DNA of 41,802 bases. Source: Hyphomicrobium sp. GTDB taxonomy: Bacteria > Pseudomonadota > Alphaproteobacteria > Rhizobiales > Hyphomicrobiaceae. The notes below the pieces were generated by a model. The model was not told the origin of the DNA. It did not search any database and saw only the letters and a program-made list of their open reading frames with translations. The translations under genes and the position numbers were made by a program. Shown piece after piece: positions 1 through 8,455 of this stretch. Every line of letters starts with the position of its first letter. The first letter of the stretch is position 1. Where the stretch lies: positions 1 through 41,802 of the forward strand of contig PEQZ01000011.1 of the NCBI GenBank assembly GCA_002928395.1, given 5' to 3'.

Positions 1-18
1 ACTAGCAAGCTTATGATT

Positions 19-97
19 CTAGTGTAGCTTTTGCATCTGACGTTTGGCTTCGAGCCACGCCGCGAGTGGGTACCAAACGTCAGATGCGCTACACTAG
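19..97. repeat. Long imperfect inverted repeat
   Basis: The left arm (19-47) and right arm (73-97) are complementary over 10 + 15 bases, broken only by four extra T residues in the left arm (29-32). The loop (48-72) is 25 bases and itself contains a small CCAC/GTGG stem. It lies in the 174 bases beyond the end of the minus-strand DUF1176 gene. It could be a terminator-like structure, a dispersed palindromic repeat or part of a small RNA. No poly-T tail follows on either strand, so a classical intrinsic terminator is unlikely. Confidence 0.75.
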
Positions 98-174
98 GCC
101 ATGAGTGTCGTGCATCGGAAGCGGGTGCCACGTCAGCGCTGCCGGCAGCCAGAAGCGGCACACCGCCGGGCGCG

Positions 175-1254
175 TTACTTCGCCTTGAACACCAGCGGAA
201 AGTCTTGCGGTTTCATGCTCTTGCCGTCGCACGTATCCTTGGCCCGGAATTCGATCAATCGGAACCCGCCTTCTGCGGTCACCTGGTAGCGCTCGAACTG
301 CCCGCAGTCTGAACCGTTTCCTTCGGTATGAATGCCCGTAACAATTCGCGTTTTCATATCCCATTTCGGATCCATCAGCGTGTGGTCGCCCAGGGCGCGC
401 GTCACGCCTTTTGGAGTAGGTAACGGGAGAAAACTGTAGTTGGCGGCCGGGTCGGGCACGTAGACCAATGCATAGACAGCCGATCTTGAGGATGCGCCAT
501 GCTCCCCGCACGGAATCTGCCAAATCGCAGATTCCTCAGACAACTGGAAGGCCGTGGCACCCGTCTTCATCGTGGCCGGGTCGCACCCGAACTGCTTTTT
601 TGCGGCCCCTGTCAATTTGGCTGGGAGCTGAGCGGAACGAACGGCGTAGCGCTCGAACATGCCTGGCCCGACGTCAGGCACGGGAGGTTCCGATGCCGTT
701 GCCCTGGCCGGACCATCAGGAGCTGCGCTTCCCCTGCGCGCCGTTTCGGCCGCGGCGGGGGTCATGCAGCCGGCGTTGCCCTTGACGGTCGCGCGGAACA
801 ACGGCTTGCCCTTCATGATGATGGTCATTGCGCCCGATTCGACGTCAACCGATTCGCCCTCTTCTTCGGCGAGTTTGAGTTGAAGCACGACGAACTCGTT
901 CGCCTCCGGCAACTGGTAGAGCTGATACTCGAAAAGATCGTACCCCGTCGTCTTCCCTCCTTTCGCCACGCGCTTCATGGTCGTTACCGCACCACCGATC
1001 TTGATCCGCGCCGGTTGCCGGGTATGATTCTTCCCGCTCAGCGTCTCGGCGAACAGGTAGGCGTACTTGTCCGTTTCGGGATCGCGATCGTCCTGCCAAA
1101 GCACGACGGAGCAACCGTTGCTGCGGTCAACTTCGGTTTTCTCGAACAGCTTCAAGTCAACATCCGCGGATGGTGCGGCGGTTTCGGCTGATAGCGGTGA
1201 AGACAGCGCCAAGACCCCGCTAGCGAACAGTCCGGCAAGTCGTCGATCATGCAT
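175..1254 (-). CDS. DUF1176 domain exported protein
   Basis: The protein has 359 residues from the chosen ATG. A longer reading from 1353 exists, but its extra 33 residues precede a clear signal peptide (LFASGVLALSSPLSAETA), so the inner start is preferred. After cleavage it should be periplasmic. The C-terminal half matches my memory of the DUF1176 family: conserved cysteines in SDCGQFERYQV and DTCDGKSMKP near the end and an FRLIEFRAK strand between them. The N-terminal half carries further single cysteines. No enzymatic function is known for the family. It lies downstream of the flavin monooxygenase gene on the same strand but 353 bases away, so it probably has its own promoter. Confidence 0.75.
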   Translation of the reverse strand: MHDRRLAGLFASGVLALSSPLSAETAAPSADVDLKLFEKTEVDRSNGCSVVLWQDDRDPETDKYAYLFAETLSGKNHTRQPARIKIGGAVTTMKRVAKGGKTTGYDLFEYQLYQLPEANEFVVLQLKLAEEEGESVDVESGAMTIIMKGKPLFRATVKGNAGCMTPAAAETARRGSAAPDGPARATASEPPVPDVGPGMFERYAVRSAQLPAKLTGAAKKQFGCDPATMKTGATAFQLSEESAIWQIPCGEHGASSRSAVYALVYVPDPAANYSFLPLPTPKGVTRALGDHTLMDPKWDMKTRIVTGIHTEGNGSDCGQFERYQVTAEGGFRLIEFRAKDTCDGKSMKPQDFPLVFKAK

Positions 1255-1607
1255 CTCTATACCCCTGTCTGATCTCGCTATCGAGGGCTGCTGCCCGAAT
1301 TCTCGAACCCTCGGCCGGCTTGGTCCAGCGCCGGTCCAAACCCAACCATGCATGGGGGGATTCGCGGTGGCACGATAGCCGTCGAGGCGTGCCCATCCGT
1401 GCCCATTGCCGAGGCCTGACCGGCTTCAATTGATCCGCCATCGCAACCCGCCGCTCAACATGTTCGGCCTCCTTCGTGCAAGTGTCGCGCAGCGTGGGTC
1501 ACGTACATCTCGAGCTTCGGATCGATCTGCGGGCGTTGCAGCTTGAACGTGGCGACGTGCCCTAGGTCGGCGCGCACTTGAGGGCAAAGTGCAAGCCCGC
1601 ATGAACG
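1255..1607. other. Intergenic region without a clear gene
   Basis: These 353 bases lie between two minus-strand genes. No reading frame here shows a convincing start, ribosome site and recognisable family. A short open stretch on the minus strand ending at 1455 reads like protein but has no start. No strong hairpin or promoter was identified. Confidence 0.5.
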
Positions 1608-2861
1608 TCACACGCTGTCCCCCCGCAACAACCGCGGCAGTTCGCCGGAGAGGCCGGCGGCTTCGGCAACGAACATCTGTTTGATCGCGGGGAGACGGTC
1701 GACGATGCCGAGGCCGGCGTCGCGAGTCGCGCGAAGCACGGGCCAGTCGTTGGAGAACAATCGATTGAGGCCATCGAAGGCCGCAGCCGACACCAACGAA
1801 TCGAACCGCCGCCAGCGCTCGTAGCGTTTGAGCGTGTCCAAGTTGCCAATATCGAGACCGACGCGGGCGGCGTCGGCTATCACCTCGACGAGGGCTGCGA
1901 TGTCGCGGAGGCCGAGGTTGAGACCCTGCCCGGCGATCGGGTGGACGCCGTGGGCGGCGTCCCCGATGAGTGCGAAGCGCGGCGCGACGAAGTTGCGGGC
2001 CAAATGCACGTCGAGCGGCCAAGACTGCCGCGGGCCAATGATCGACAGCGGCCCGAGTTTACCGCCGAACCTCAAGTCCACCTCGGCCAGGAACGCCGTG
2101 GCGTCGAGCTCGAGGATGCGTTTTGCTTCGTCCTTTTGCTCCGTCCAGGTGATACACGAGCGGTTACCGGTGAGGGGCAGAATGGCGAACGGGCCGGCGG
2201 GCAGAAAATGTTGCACGGCCACGCTGTTGTGCGGGCGCTCGTGCGCGACGGTGGTGACGATGCCGGTCTGCGCGTAGCTCGAGCCAACGACCTTGATTTG
2301 CGCTGCCTCCCGCAGGGCAGAGCGTCGTCCGTCGGCGGCAATAACGAGGGGGGCCACGTAGGTGGCGCCGTCGGCCAACACAACCGTGGCGCCGTAGAGG
2401 CCGGCCAAGAAGCTGGTGGCGGCGTCACCCGTTCGCAGCTTGATCGACGGCCGACCGGCGACGGCGGCGTGCAGCACCGAAGACAGCGCCGCATTCGGCA
2501 CGATCCAGGTCGCCGGTTCGGCATCCGCGCCAGCTGTCGTCGAGCCGACCGTGTTGTCGTAGGCGACGTAAACCGGCCGGATGCCGCTGTCGAGGCGCGA
2601 GTCGGTGATTTCGATCTGCGTTACCGGTTGGGCGTCCGGTGCGATCGCAGCCCACAAGCCGAGCGTCGTCAGAAGGCGCTTGGAGCCGGCGGACAGCGCC
2701 GTGGCGCGGCTGTCAGTGGCGGATGTGGCGGGTGCGTGAGCGGCACGATCCACCAACAGCACGGCTAGATCGTCGCCCAGCGCATGGTCGAGCGCCAGCG
2801 CCATGGTGAGGCCGGTGAAGCTCGCGCCCGAAATGATGACATCGTAACGCACGCGCGGCAT
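1608..2861 (-). CDS. UbiH/UbiF/COQ6-family FAD monooxygenase
   Basis: This 417-residue flavoprotein hydroxylase has the usual family length. The dinucleotide-binding start is at residues 5-16 (RYDVIISGASFTG); the usual GxGxxG is degenerate, with Ala-Ser replacing part of it. ADGRRS (176-181) and GDAAHGVHPIAGQGLN (300-315) are the second and third FAD-binding motifs of the UbiH/VisC group. The likely role is ring hydroxylation in ubiquinone biosynthesis, at the inner face of the membrane. The open frame extends upstream to 3926 antisense to tesB, but the family begins at this ATG, which has GGAG about 11 bases upstream. Which ring position it hydroxylates cannot be told from sequence. It is divergent from tesB, with 162 bases between. 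Confidence 0.88.
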   Translation of the reverse strand: MPRVRYDVIISGASFTGLTMALALDHALGDDLAVLLVDRAAHAPATSATDSRATALSAGSKRLLTTLGLWAAIAPDAQPVTQIEITDSRLDSGIRPVYVAYDNTVGSTTAGADAEPATWIVPNAALSSVLHAAVAGRPSIKLRTGDAATSFLAGLYGATVVLADGATYVAPLVIAADGRRSALREAAQIKVVGSSYAQTGIVTTVAHERPHNSVAVQHFLPAGPFAILPLTGNRSCITWTEQKDEAKRILELDATAFLAEVDLRFGGKLGPLSIIGPRQSWPLDVHLARNFVAPRFALIGDAAHGVHPIAGQGLNLGLRDIAALVEVIADAARVGLDIGNLDTLKRYERWRRFDSLVSAAAFDGLNRLFSNDWPVLRATRDAGLGIVDRLPAIKQMFVAEAAGLSGELPRLLRGDSV

Positions 2862-3023
2862 TTGGGGTTGGACTCCAACTCTTTCATTCTTGCTTCGCCA
2901 GTATCCATAAACTGATCGGCGCGTCGAGCATCGTGCATCGTTCATTCTGGCTCGTCGCCTTGACAGAAGCCGCGAAGTGGCAACGTTAGGCATTGACCCC
3001 ACGGACCGGCAAAGGCTCACAAC

Positions 3024-3980
3024 ATGACCGGAAAAAACCCGATACCCGCCAACGGCCAGCAAGCAACTGAGCCGACCCGCAAGGCGATGGCTGCGATGCT
3101 CGACATTCTTGATCTGGTCGAAATAAAGCCGAACCTCTACCGGGGGACCAGCCCGCAGGATGGTTGGCAGCGGGTCTATGGCGGACAAGTGCTGGGCCAG
3201 GCGCTGGTCGCGGCGGGCCGCAGCGTAGAACCAGGACGGCGCTTGCATTCGATGCACGCCTACTTCCTGTTGGGCGGCGATCCGGCGCACCCGATCGACT
3301 ACGAAGTGGAGGAGGTGCGCGACGGCGGCAGCTTCTCTACTCGGCGCGTCAAAGCCAACCAGCACGGGCGGTCGATGTTCGTCATGAGCGCTTCGTTCCA
3401 CAAGGACGAACCGGGTTACAGCCATCAAGCCACGATGCCCGACGTGCCAGGGCCGGACGCGCTGCCGAGCGCGGGCGACTTGATGGCCAACCACCTGGAC
3501 CAGTTGCCGAAGGCGATGCAGGCCTATTGGAAGCAGGAGCGCCCGATCGAAATGCGGCCGGTCGATTTCTCGCGCTTCCTGACGCGCGCTCCGCAGAATC
3601 CGATGCAGCACATCTGGTTCCGTGCCAATGGCGCCTTGCCGGACGATCATCGTCTGCATCAGTGCGTACTGGCCTACGCGTCCGACTTTACACTGCTCGA
3701 TACCGCGCTGATCGCCCACGGCAAGGTGCTGTTCGATGCCGATATGCAGCTCGCCAGCCTGGACCATGCGATATGGTTCCACCGGCCGTTCCGGGCCGAC
3801 GACTGGCTGCTCTACGCCCAAGACAGCCCAAGTGCCGACGGGGCGCGGGGCTTCTGCCGTGGCAGTGTGTTCACGCGCGACGGGCGGTTGGTGGCCTCGG
3901 TGGCGCAAGAGGGTCTGATGCGGCACGTGGTTCCAACTGCACAGACCTCAAGCAGTCGCGATAAAAAGTCCAAAAATTAG
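3024..3980 (+). CDS. tesB: Acyl-CoA thioesterase II
   Basis: This 318-residue protein is a double-hotdog thioesterase that hydrolyses acyl-CoA to free fatty acid and CoA in the cytosol. It matches E. coli TesB throughout, including VYGGQVLGQAL (51-61), RLHSMHAYFLLGGD (73-86) and the C-terminal VAQEGLMR. The catalytic triad positions are Asp221 (YASDF), Ser245 (LASLDHAIWFH) and Gln295. E. coli has Thr at the second position; Ser there is seen in other members such as human ACOT8, from memory. It has about 20 extra residues at the N-terminus compared with E. coli and a basic tail. It is transcribed away from the monooxygenase gene and stands alone. Confidence 0.93.
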   Translation: MTGKNPIPANGQQATEPTRKAMAAMLDILDLVEIKPNLYRGTSPQDGWQRVYGGQVLGQALVAAGRSVEPGRRLHSMHAYFLLGGDPAHPIDYEVEEVRDGGSFSTRRVKANQHGRSMFVMSASFHKDEPGYSHQATMPDVPGPDALPSAGDLMANHLDQLPKAMQAYWKQERPIEMRPVDFSRFLTRAPQNPMQHIWFRANGALPDDHRLHQCVLAYASDFTLLDTALIAHGKVLFDADMQLASLDHAIWFHRPFRADDWLLYAQDSPSADGARGFCRGSVFTRDGRLVASVAQEGLMRHVVPTAQTSSSRDKKSKN

Positions 3981-4183
3981 GCAGTGGTCGCGCGTGCAGA
4001 ATGCGTGCAAATCAGGCTCTTATTAAAAAATCCTATATATTTCATATAGATAGGCACACACCTCGAATCTGACACAGGACTTGAGTCCCTTTCTGCGACG
4101 GCCGAGCCTCGTGGGGTCCGGTCGACGGCCAGTAATCGTTCCATCCCTGCATTGCGGGAGGAACCAGGAGAGGGGGTGCCAGC
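3981..4183. promoter_or_regulatory. Upstream region of glnK-amtB
   Basis: This 203-base gap must hold the glnK promoter. It contains an AT-rich patch (4021-4052), very unlike the surrounding GC-rich DNA, with a CTATAT/ATATAG inverted pair at 4033-4049. I looked for the sigma-54 signature (GG-N10-GC, consensus TGGCAC-N5-TTGC) expected for an NtrC-controlled glnK operon and found only a poor partial match near 4052. The exact promoter is therefore unassigned. Confidence 0.4.
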
Positions 4184-4522
4184 ATGAAACTGATCACCGC
4201 AGTCATAAAGCCGTTCAAGCTCGAAGAGGTGCGCAGCGCGCTGACCGACTTGGGCTTTCAAGGCATGACCGTCACTGAGGTCAAGGGCTACGGCCGCCAG
4301 AAGGGCCACACGGAAATCTATCGCGGCGCCGAGTACGCCGTGAGCTTCCTGCCCAAGATCAAGATCGAGGTCTGTGTTCCTACCGGTCAGGCTGAAAAAG
4401 CAGTCGCGGCCATCCAGACGGCAGCAAGAACCGGACAGATCGGCGACGGCAAGATCTTCGTCTCGACCATCGAGCACACGGTCCGCATCCGCACCGGCGA
4501 AGCCGACGACAACGCCCTTTGA
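4184..4522 (+). CDS. glnK: Nitrogen regulatory PII protein GlnK
   Basis: The product is 112 residues, exactly PII length. It begins MKLITAVIKPFKLEEV and carries the T-loop with uridylylation Tyr51 (GAEYAVSFLPK), the Walker-like GQIGDGKIFV segment and the C-terminal IRTGE signature. PII trimers bind ATP/ADP and 2-oxoglutarate. GlnK in particular plugs the AmtB channel when nitrogen is plentiful and is released when uridylylated. A strong ribosome site (GGAGAGGGGG) lies just upstream. It is immediately followed by amtB (57-base gap), the classic glnK-amtB operon, which favours GlnK over GlnB. Regulation by NtrC/sigma-54 would be expected but was not confirmed in the upstream DNA. Confidence 0.95.
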   Translation: MKLITAVIKPFKLEEVRSALTDLGFQGMTVTEVKGYGRQKGHTEIYRGAEYAVSFLPKIKIEVCVPTGQAEKAVAAIQTAARTGQIGDGKIFVSTIEHTVRIRTGEADDNAL

Positions 4523-4579
4523 GGCCGACAGGAAACCAACTGTCTTCTGATCCATTTGAAACGAGGGGAGTAACTCCAC

Positions 4580-6049
4580 ATGCACCTTGGACTTAATGCA
4601 CGTGCTGCCGGCCTTACGGCGGCAATCACGGCTCTCTTGCTGGCCGTAGACCCAGCACTTGCCGCAGCGCCCGTCCCGAACAAGGGCGACACTGCCTTCA
4701 TGATGAGTTCGACCGTGCTCGTCCTCTTGATGACGATCCCCGGGCTCGCACTGTTCTACGGCGGTCTGGTCCGCACCAAGAACATGCTCTCGGTTTTGAT
4801 GCAGGTATTCGCCATCGTCTGCCTGGTCGCGATCATCTGGGTCGTTTACGGTTACAGCATGGCGTTCACCAACGGCGGCGCTCTGAACAACTGGGTGGGT
4901 GGCTTCTCCAAGCTATTCCTCGCGGGCGTGACAGCCGAGTCGACGGTCGCCACGTTCTCTAACGGCGTGGTCATTCCCGAGTACGTGTTCATCTGCTTCC
5001 AGATGACCTTCGCTTGTATCACGCCGGCACTCATCGTCGGCGCGTTTGCCGAGCGCATCAAGTTCTCGGCGCTCATGCTGTTCGTCACTCTGTGGGTCAC
5101 GTTCGTCTATTTCCCGATTGCACACATGGTCTGGTATTGGGCTGGCCCGGATGCTCTCGGCGACGCGGCAAAGGCAGTTGCTGCCGCTTCGGGTGACGCC
5201 AAGAAGAAGGCCGAACTCGCGCTCGAAGCCGTCACACTCGACGCTGGCCAGTTGTTCCAGTGGGGCGCCATCGACTTTGCGGGCGGCACGGTGGTGCACA
5301 TCAACGCCGGTATCGCTGGCCTTGTCGGTGCCCTGATACTGGGTCGTCGCGTCGGTTATGGCCGCGAGGCGATGCCTCCGCACTCGCTGACGATGACGAT
5401 GATCGGCGCTGCGCTCCTGTGGGTCGGCTGGTTCGGCTTCAATGCGGGCTCGAACCTCGAAGCCAACGGCACCGCGGCTCTCGCGATGATCAACACGTTT
5501 GTCGCAGCAGCGGCCGCGGGTCTCTCCTGGATGCTCATCGAGTGGGCCACCAAGGGTAAGCCATCGCTGCTCGGTCTGGCCTCGGGTGTGGTCGCAGGCT
5601 TGGTCGCCGTCACGCCCGCCTCGGGCTTTGCCGGACCAATGGGTTCGATCGTTCTCGGCCTTGTTGCGGGTGCGGTCTGCTTCCTCTTCTGCACCTCGAT
5701 CAAGAACGCGCTCGGCTATGACGACAGCCTAGACGTGTTCGGCGTCCACTGCGTCGGCGGCATTCTCGGCGCCATCGGAACCGGCATCCTCGCGAGCCCG
5801 GATTTCGGCGGCACGGGCATTCTCGACTACACGACGAAGCCGGGCGAGGCCGTCGTTGCAGCCTACAACCTGACGGGCCAGGTCATCACCCAGTGCAAGG
5901 CCGTTGGCGTGACACTGTTGTGGTCGGGTATCGGCTCGGCAATCCTCTTCACGCTTGTCAACGTCATCGTAGGGCTGCGCCCGGCGGAAGAGAAAGAGCG
6001 CGAGGGTCTCGACGTCACCGAGCACGGCGAGCGCGCCTACAACTACTGA
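4580..6049 (+). CDS. amtB: Ammonium transporter AmtB
   Basis: This 489-residue inner-membrane channel conducts ammonium/ammonia. It has a cleavable signal peptide (about 1-28, ending ALAAAP), as in other proteobacterial Amt proteins, followed by eleven predicted membrane helices. Family signatures present are the first helix region GLALFYGGLVRTKNML, the pore twin histidines in GTVVHINAG and FGVHCVGG, and the DYTTKPG and EHGERAYNY end. An insertion rich in Lys and Ala (DAKKKAELALEA, about residues 206-217) extends a periplasmic loop and makes it longer than E. coli AmtB. The ribosome site is GGGGAG. It forms an operon with glnK and is closed by a hairpin terminator at 6140. Confidence 0.95.
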   Translation: MHLGLNARAAGLTAAITALLLAVDPALAAAPVPNKGDTAFMMSSTVLVLLMTIPGLALFYGGLVRTKNMLSVLMQVFAIVCLVAIIWVVYGYSMAFTNGGALNNWVGGFSKLFLAGVTAESTVATFSNGVVIPEYVFICFQMTFACITPALIVGAFAERIKFSALMLFVTLWVTFVYFPIAHMVWYWAGPDALGDAAKAVAAASGDAKKKAELALEAVTLDAGQLFQWGAIDFAGGTVVHINAGIAGLVGALILGRRVGYGREAMPPHSLTMTMIGAALLWVGWFGFNAGSNLEANGTAALAMINTFVAAAAAGLSWMLIEWATKGKPSLLGLASGVVAGLVAVTPASGFAGPMGSIVLGLVAGAVCFLFCTSIKNALGYDDSLDVFGVHCVGGILGAIGTGILASPDFGGTGILDYTTKPGEAVVAAYNLTGQVITQCKAVGVTLLWSGIGSAILFTLVNVIVGLRPAEEKEREGLDVTEHGERAYNY

Positions 6050-6139
6050 TCAGATCCACGGTGGCTCGCGCGAGTGCATGCGCGGGCTGCCCTCGATTTT
6101 CTCCCGAGCACGCGCTTCCCCTAGAGACGTGCTCTTACC

Positions 6140-6177
6140 TGGCCCGGTAGGCGGCTTGCCGCTGTCCGGGCCATTTT
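6140..6177 (+). terminator. Intrinsic terminator after amtB
   Basis: The 8-bp arms TGGCCCGG (6140-6147) and CCGGGCCA (6166-6173) are perfect complements. A smaller GCGGC/GCCGC stem in the loop tops the hairpin and TTTT follows directly. It lies 90 bases beyond the amtB stop and 30 bases before the end of the convergent transpeptidase gene. The T-run is only on the plus-strand side, so it serves glnK-amtB. Confidence 0.8.
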
Positions 6178-6206
6178 GCGTTCCGAAGCGGTCGTCGATC
6201 AGCGCT

Positions 6207-6743
6207 TCAAAGGTCCGTGCGCACGACGTCACCCGGCCGCACAAGCGCGATCATGCGCTTAACGTCTTTCGGTGTCAGCGCGATGCAACCAGCCGTGGGT
6301 TCGAAGCCGGGCCGTGCGATATGCAGGAAAATCGCGCTACCGCGCCCTTGCACGCGTGGGCGGAGATTGTAACCGAGCACCAACACCAGATCGTAGAGCT
6401 CATCGTCGCGCCACATCCGCTCTGCGCTGGCCGGATAGGGATGGCGGACTGGCCGGTTGTAGTTGCGATCGCCCGCCGCGTCGCACCACCCGTCGGCGAC
6501 CTTGAGAGCACGGACGCCGAGTGCCGTTCGCGGACGTCTCGACCGGTCGGGTCGGAACAGCAGCCCGCGGATCGGCCAGCGGCCCATGGGTGTGACGCCA
6601 TCGCCTTCCCGCTTGGTGGCGCTCCGTCCGCCGCGGCCCATGACACAAGAGAAGGTGACGTTGCCGAACACAAGCCGGCCCCGCGTTGCCCGCTTGGAGA
6701 GACTGCGGACGACGACTTGAGGCCTCGACACCGTCTTCTTCAT
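6207..6743 (-). CDS. Small YkuD-family L,D-transpeptidase
   Basis: The product has 178 residues. The C-terminal half carries the YkuD catalytic signature: His141 (AIFLHI) and Cys153 (TAGCIAL), with the conserved Gly before Cys. YkuD enzymes form 3-3 crosslinks between diaminopimelate residues in peptidoglycan or attach lipoproteins to it. The sequence begins with a basic stretch (MKKTVSRPQVVVRSLSKRATRGR) with no hydrophobic core, so no signal peptide is visible. Either the true start is further upstream, export follows another route, or the protein is cytoplasmic. It is convergent with amtB and divergent from the response regulator gene (125 bases). It is much shorter than, and not closely similar to, the three YkuD genes at 31-35 kb. 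Confidence 0.8.
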   Translation of the reverse strand: MKKTVSRPQVVVRSLSKRATRGRLVFGNVTFSCVMGRGGRSATKREGDGVTPMGRWPIRGLLFRPDRSRRPRTALGVRALKVADGWCDAAGDRNYNRPVRHPYPASAERMWRDDELYDLVLVLGYNLRPRVQGRGSAIFLHIARPGFEPTAGCIALTPKDVKRMIALVRPGDVVRTDL

Positions 6744-6868
6744 TCTTGATTAATCCACAGCCTTGAGCAGTATGTTTCCGCCGGGCGGCGGTGCCGTACC
6801 CAAGTTAGGTTATCACTCGCAATAGTGCTAGTTTCACACCAACCCAGCTATACCGGAGCTAAACCCTC

Positions 6869-7555
6869 ATGACGACGTCGCGGCGGATTCTGATCGTGGA
6901 TGACGACGACGATCTACGGACCTCGATCCGAGACCAGCTCGCGCTGCATGACGAGTTCGATGTCGTCGTTGCAAGCACGGCGTCTAAAGGGATCGAGACG
7001 GTGAAGGGCGACCACTTCGATCTTCTGCTGTTCGACGTCGGGCTGCCCGACATGGACGGTCGCGAGGCGGTGAAGCTTCTGCGCAAAGCGGGGTTCAAGA
7101 GTCCGATCGTCATGCTGACCGGCAACGATAGCGACGCCGATCAAATCCTCGGGCTCGACGCCGGAGCGAACGACTACATTACGAAGCCCTTCAAATTCGC
7201 CGTCTTACTTGCCAGGATCCGGGCTCAGCTCAGGCAACACGAGCAAAGCGAAGACGCAGTATTCGCGATCGGCCATTACACCTTCAAGCCGGCGTCCAAG
7301 CTGCTGCTCGATGAGCGTGGCCAAAAAATCAGGCTCACCGAGAAAGAGACCTCGATCTTGAAGTATCTCTATCGGGCCGGCGAGAAGGTCGTCTCCCGCG
7401 ATGTGCTGCTGCACGAGGTGTGGGGGTATAACGCAGGCGTCACGACCCACACCCTCGAAACGCACATCTATCGATTGCGGCAGAAAATCGAGAAGGATCC
7501 CTCGAGCGCAGAGATCCTGGTGACCGAGACTGGCGGATACAAGCTCGTGCCGTAG
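6869..7555 (+). CDS. cenR: OmpR-family response regulator, CenR/OtpR type
   Basis: The product has 228 residues: a receiver domain (about 5-118) and a winged-helix DNA-binding domain (about 130-228). The acidic pocket is DDDDD at 11-15, the phospho-acceptor is Asp56 (LFDVGLPDMDG), with Thr84 (MLTGND) and Lys106 (YITKPF). The effector domain ends in TTHTLETHIYRLRQKIE and GGYKLVP, as in OmpR/PhoB proteins. No sensor kinase gene is adjacent. The sequence strongly resembles, from memory, the OtpR (Brucella) and CenR (Sinorhizobium) envelope regulators, which are also followed by a cyclic-nucleotide-binding gene. The family is firm; the exact orthology is an inference from resemblance and context. 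Confidence 0.85.
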   Translation: MTTSRRILIVDDDDDLRTSIRDQLALHDEFDVVVASTASKGIETVKGDHFDLLLFDVGLPDMDGREAVKLLRKAGFKSPIVMLTGNDSDADQILGLDAGANDYITKPFKFAVLLARIRAQLRQHEQSEDAVFAIGHYTFKPASKLLLDERGQKIRLTEKETSILKYLYRAGEKVVSRDVLLHEVWGYNAGVTTHTLETHIYRLRQKIEKDPSSAEILVTETGGYKLVP

Positions 7556-7846
7556 TCCTCGAGGTGTGCCCGAGACCCGCATGAGGCCTTGCCCAGAAGC
7601 CCTTCAAGGGGTGCGTCCATCCTCGTTCGCAGCCAACGAACCGCCCGCACTATCCCCAAGTCATCCACCGGTTTGCCCTCGAGCCGGATTGCGGCTGGAC
7701 CACGATCGCCGAATCAGCCGATTTTTCGGTGGTCAAGACAGCCACGGCTCCCGCTTCTTTTGTCGCCGATGCCTGACCCGCTTCCCGAGTAACGGGAGGT
7801 CTGCCGCTGAGGCTGGGTGGACATGGCCGGAAGGAGTTCAATCATC

Positions 7847-8356
7847 ATGGCAATCGACGCAATTGTGAAGCCGTTGCTCGGTATCGACTTGTTCCGAGGG
7901 CTGAAGCCGCTGCAGATCACGGAAATCGCCCGACGGGCGGACCGCATCGTCTATCGTCCGGGCGATGTGATCGTTTCTGAAGATGCGACTGGGGATGCAG
8001 CCATTCTGATCATCGCTGGCGATGCGCGGCGCGTCAGCGGACCTGGCCTGTCCGTCGATGATATGGACACCGAGCCGGTGGCACCTGGATCGCTGGTGGC
8101 CGAAATGGCGATGCTCGTCGACACGGTGCACAGTTCGACTGTCGTGGCAAAGAGCGCGGTGCGGGCACTCAAGATCTCACGGTTCGAAATGCAGGAACAG
8201 ATGCTGGAAGATCCAGCATTGGCCCACCATTTCATGAATCGCATCACGGGCCGGTTGAGCCAGCTGGCCCAGGACATGCGCGCCATCGACAGTATTCTGG
8301 CCGAGTCCACCGCGCGAACACAGAGCGCGAGCCCGGCTGCGCAAACACTCCACTGA
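7847..8356 (+). CDS. Cyclic-nucleotide-binding domain protein
   Basis: The 169-residue product starts at the ATG preceded by a strong AAGGAG site; an in-frame GTG at 7817 would add ten residues but lacks such a site. Residues about 15-130 form a cNMP-binding beta-barrel: LFRGLKPLQITEIA, a GDVIVSEDATGDAAILIIAGDARR hairpin region and PGSLVAEMAML, which corresponds to the phosphate-binding cassette. The cassette lacks the usual Arg (MLVDTVHSST follows), so binding of cAMP is uncertain. No DNA-binding or kinase domain follows; the C-terminus is helical. It sits 291 bases after the CenR/OtpR-like regulator, and the pair is conserved together in rhizobia and Brucella as far as I recall. Function unknown. 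Confidence 0.78.
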   Translation: MAIDAIVKPLLGIDLFRGLKPLQITEIARRADRIVYRPGDVIVSEDATGDAAILIIAGDARRVSGPGLSVDDMDTEPVAPGSLVAEMAMLVDTVHSSTVVAKSAVRALKISRFEMQEQMLEDPALAHHFMNRITGRLSQLAQDMRAIDSILAESTARTQSASPAAQTLH

Positions 8357-8423
8357 TTGAAGCGACGGCTGCAACTGTCGGGCGAATTGCCACGATTATT
8401 GATGGGTTAGCCACCAACGAGAA

Positions 8424-8455
8424 GCGCCCAACCTCGGGGGGGTGAGGTTGGGCGC
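8424..8455. terminator. 12-bp perfect hairpin without T-run
   Basis: GCGCCCAACCTC (8424-8435) pairs perfectly with GAGGTTGGGCGC (8444-8455) around an eight-base G-rich loop. A second, weaker hairpin (GTATCGG 8474-8480 with CCGATAC 8489-8495) follows. They lie 68 bases after the cyclic-nucleotide gene, in the 338-base gap before the convergent lolA end. No poly-T follows, so this may be a Rho-region stabiliser, an attenuated terminator or part of a small RNA. The rest of 8357-8694 shows no gene. Confidence 0.55.

Noticed and set aside
1455-1605. Minus-strand open stretch reading LGHVATFKLQRPQIDPKLE and ending near 1455, perhaps the tail of a lost gene
   Set aside because: It has no start codon, no ribosome site and no family I can name with confidence, so it was not annotated.
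2862-3926. Long minus-strand open frame extending the monooxygenase upstream across tesB
   Set aside because: It is the antisense of tesB; homology to the UbiH family begins only at 2861.
4052-4070. Sigma-54-like site upstream of glnK
   Set aside because: GG is present but the GC at the correct distance is replaced by GA and the flanks do not match.
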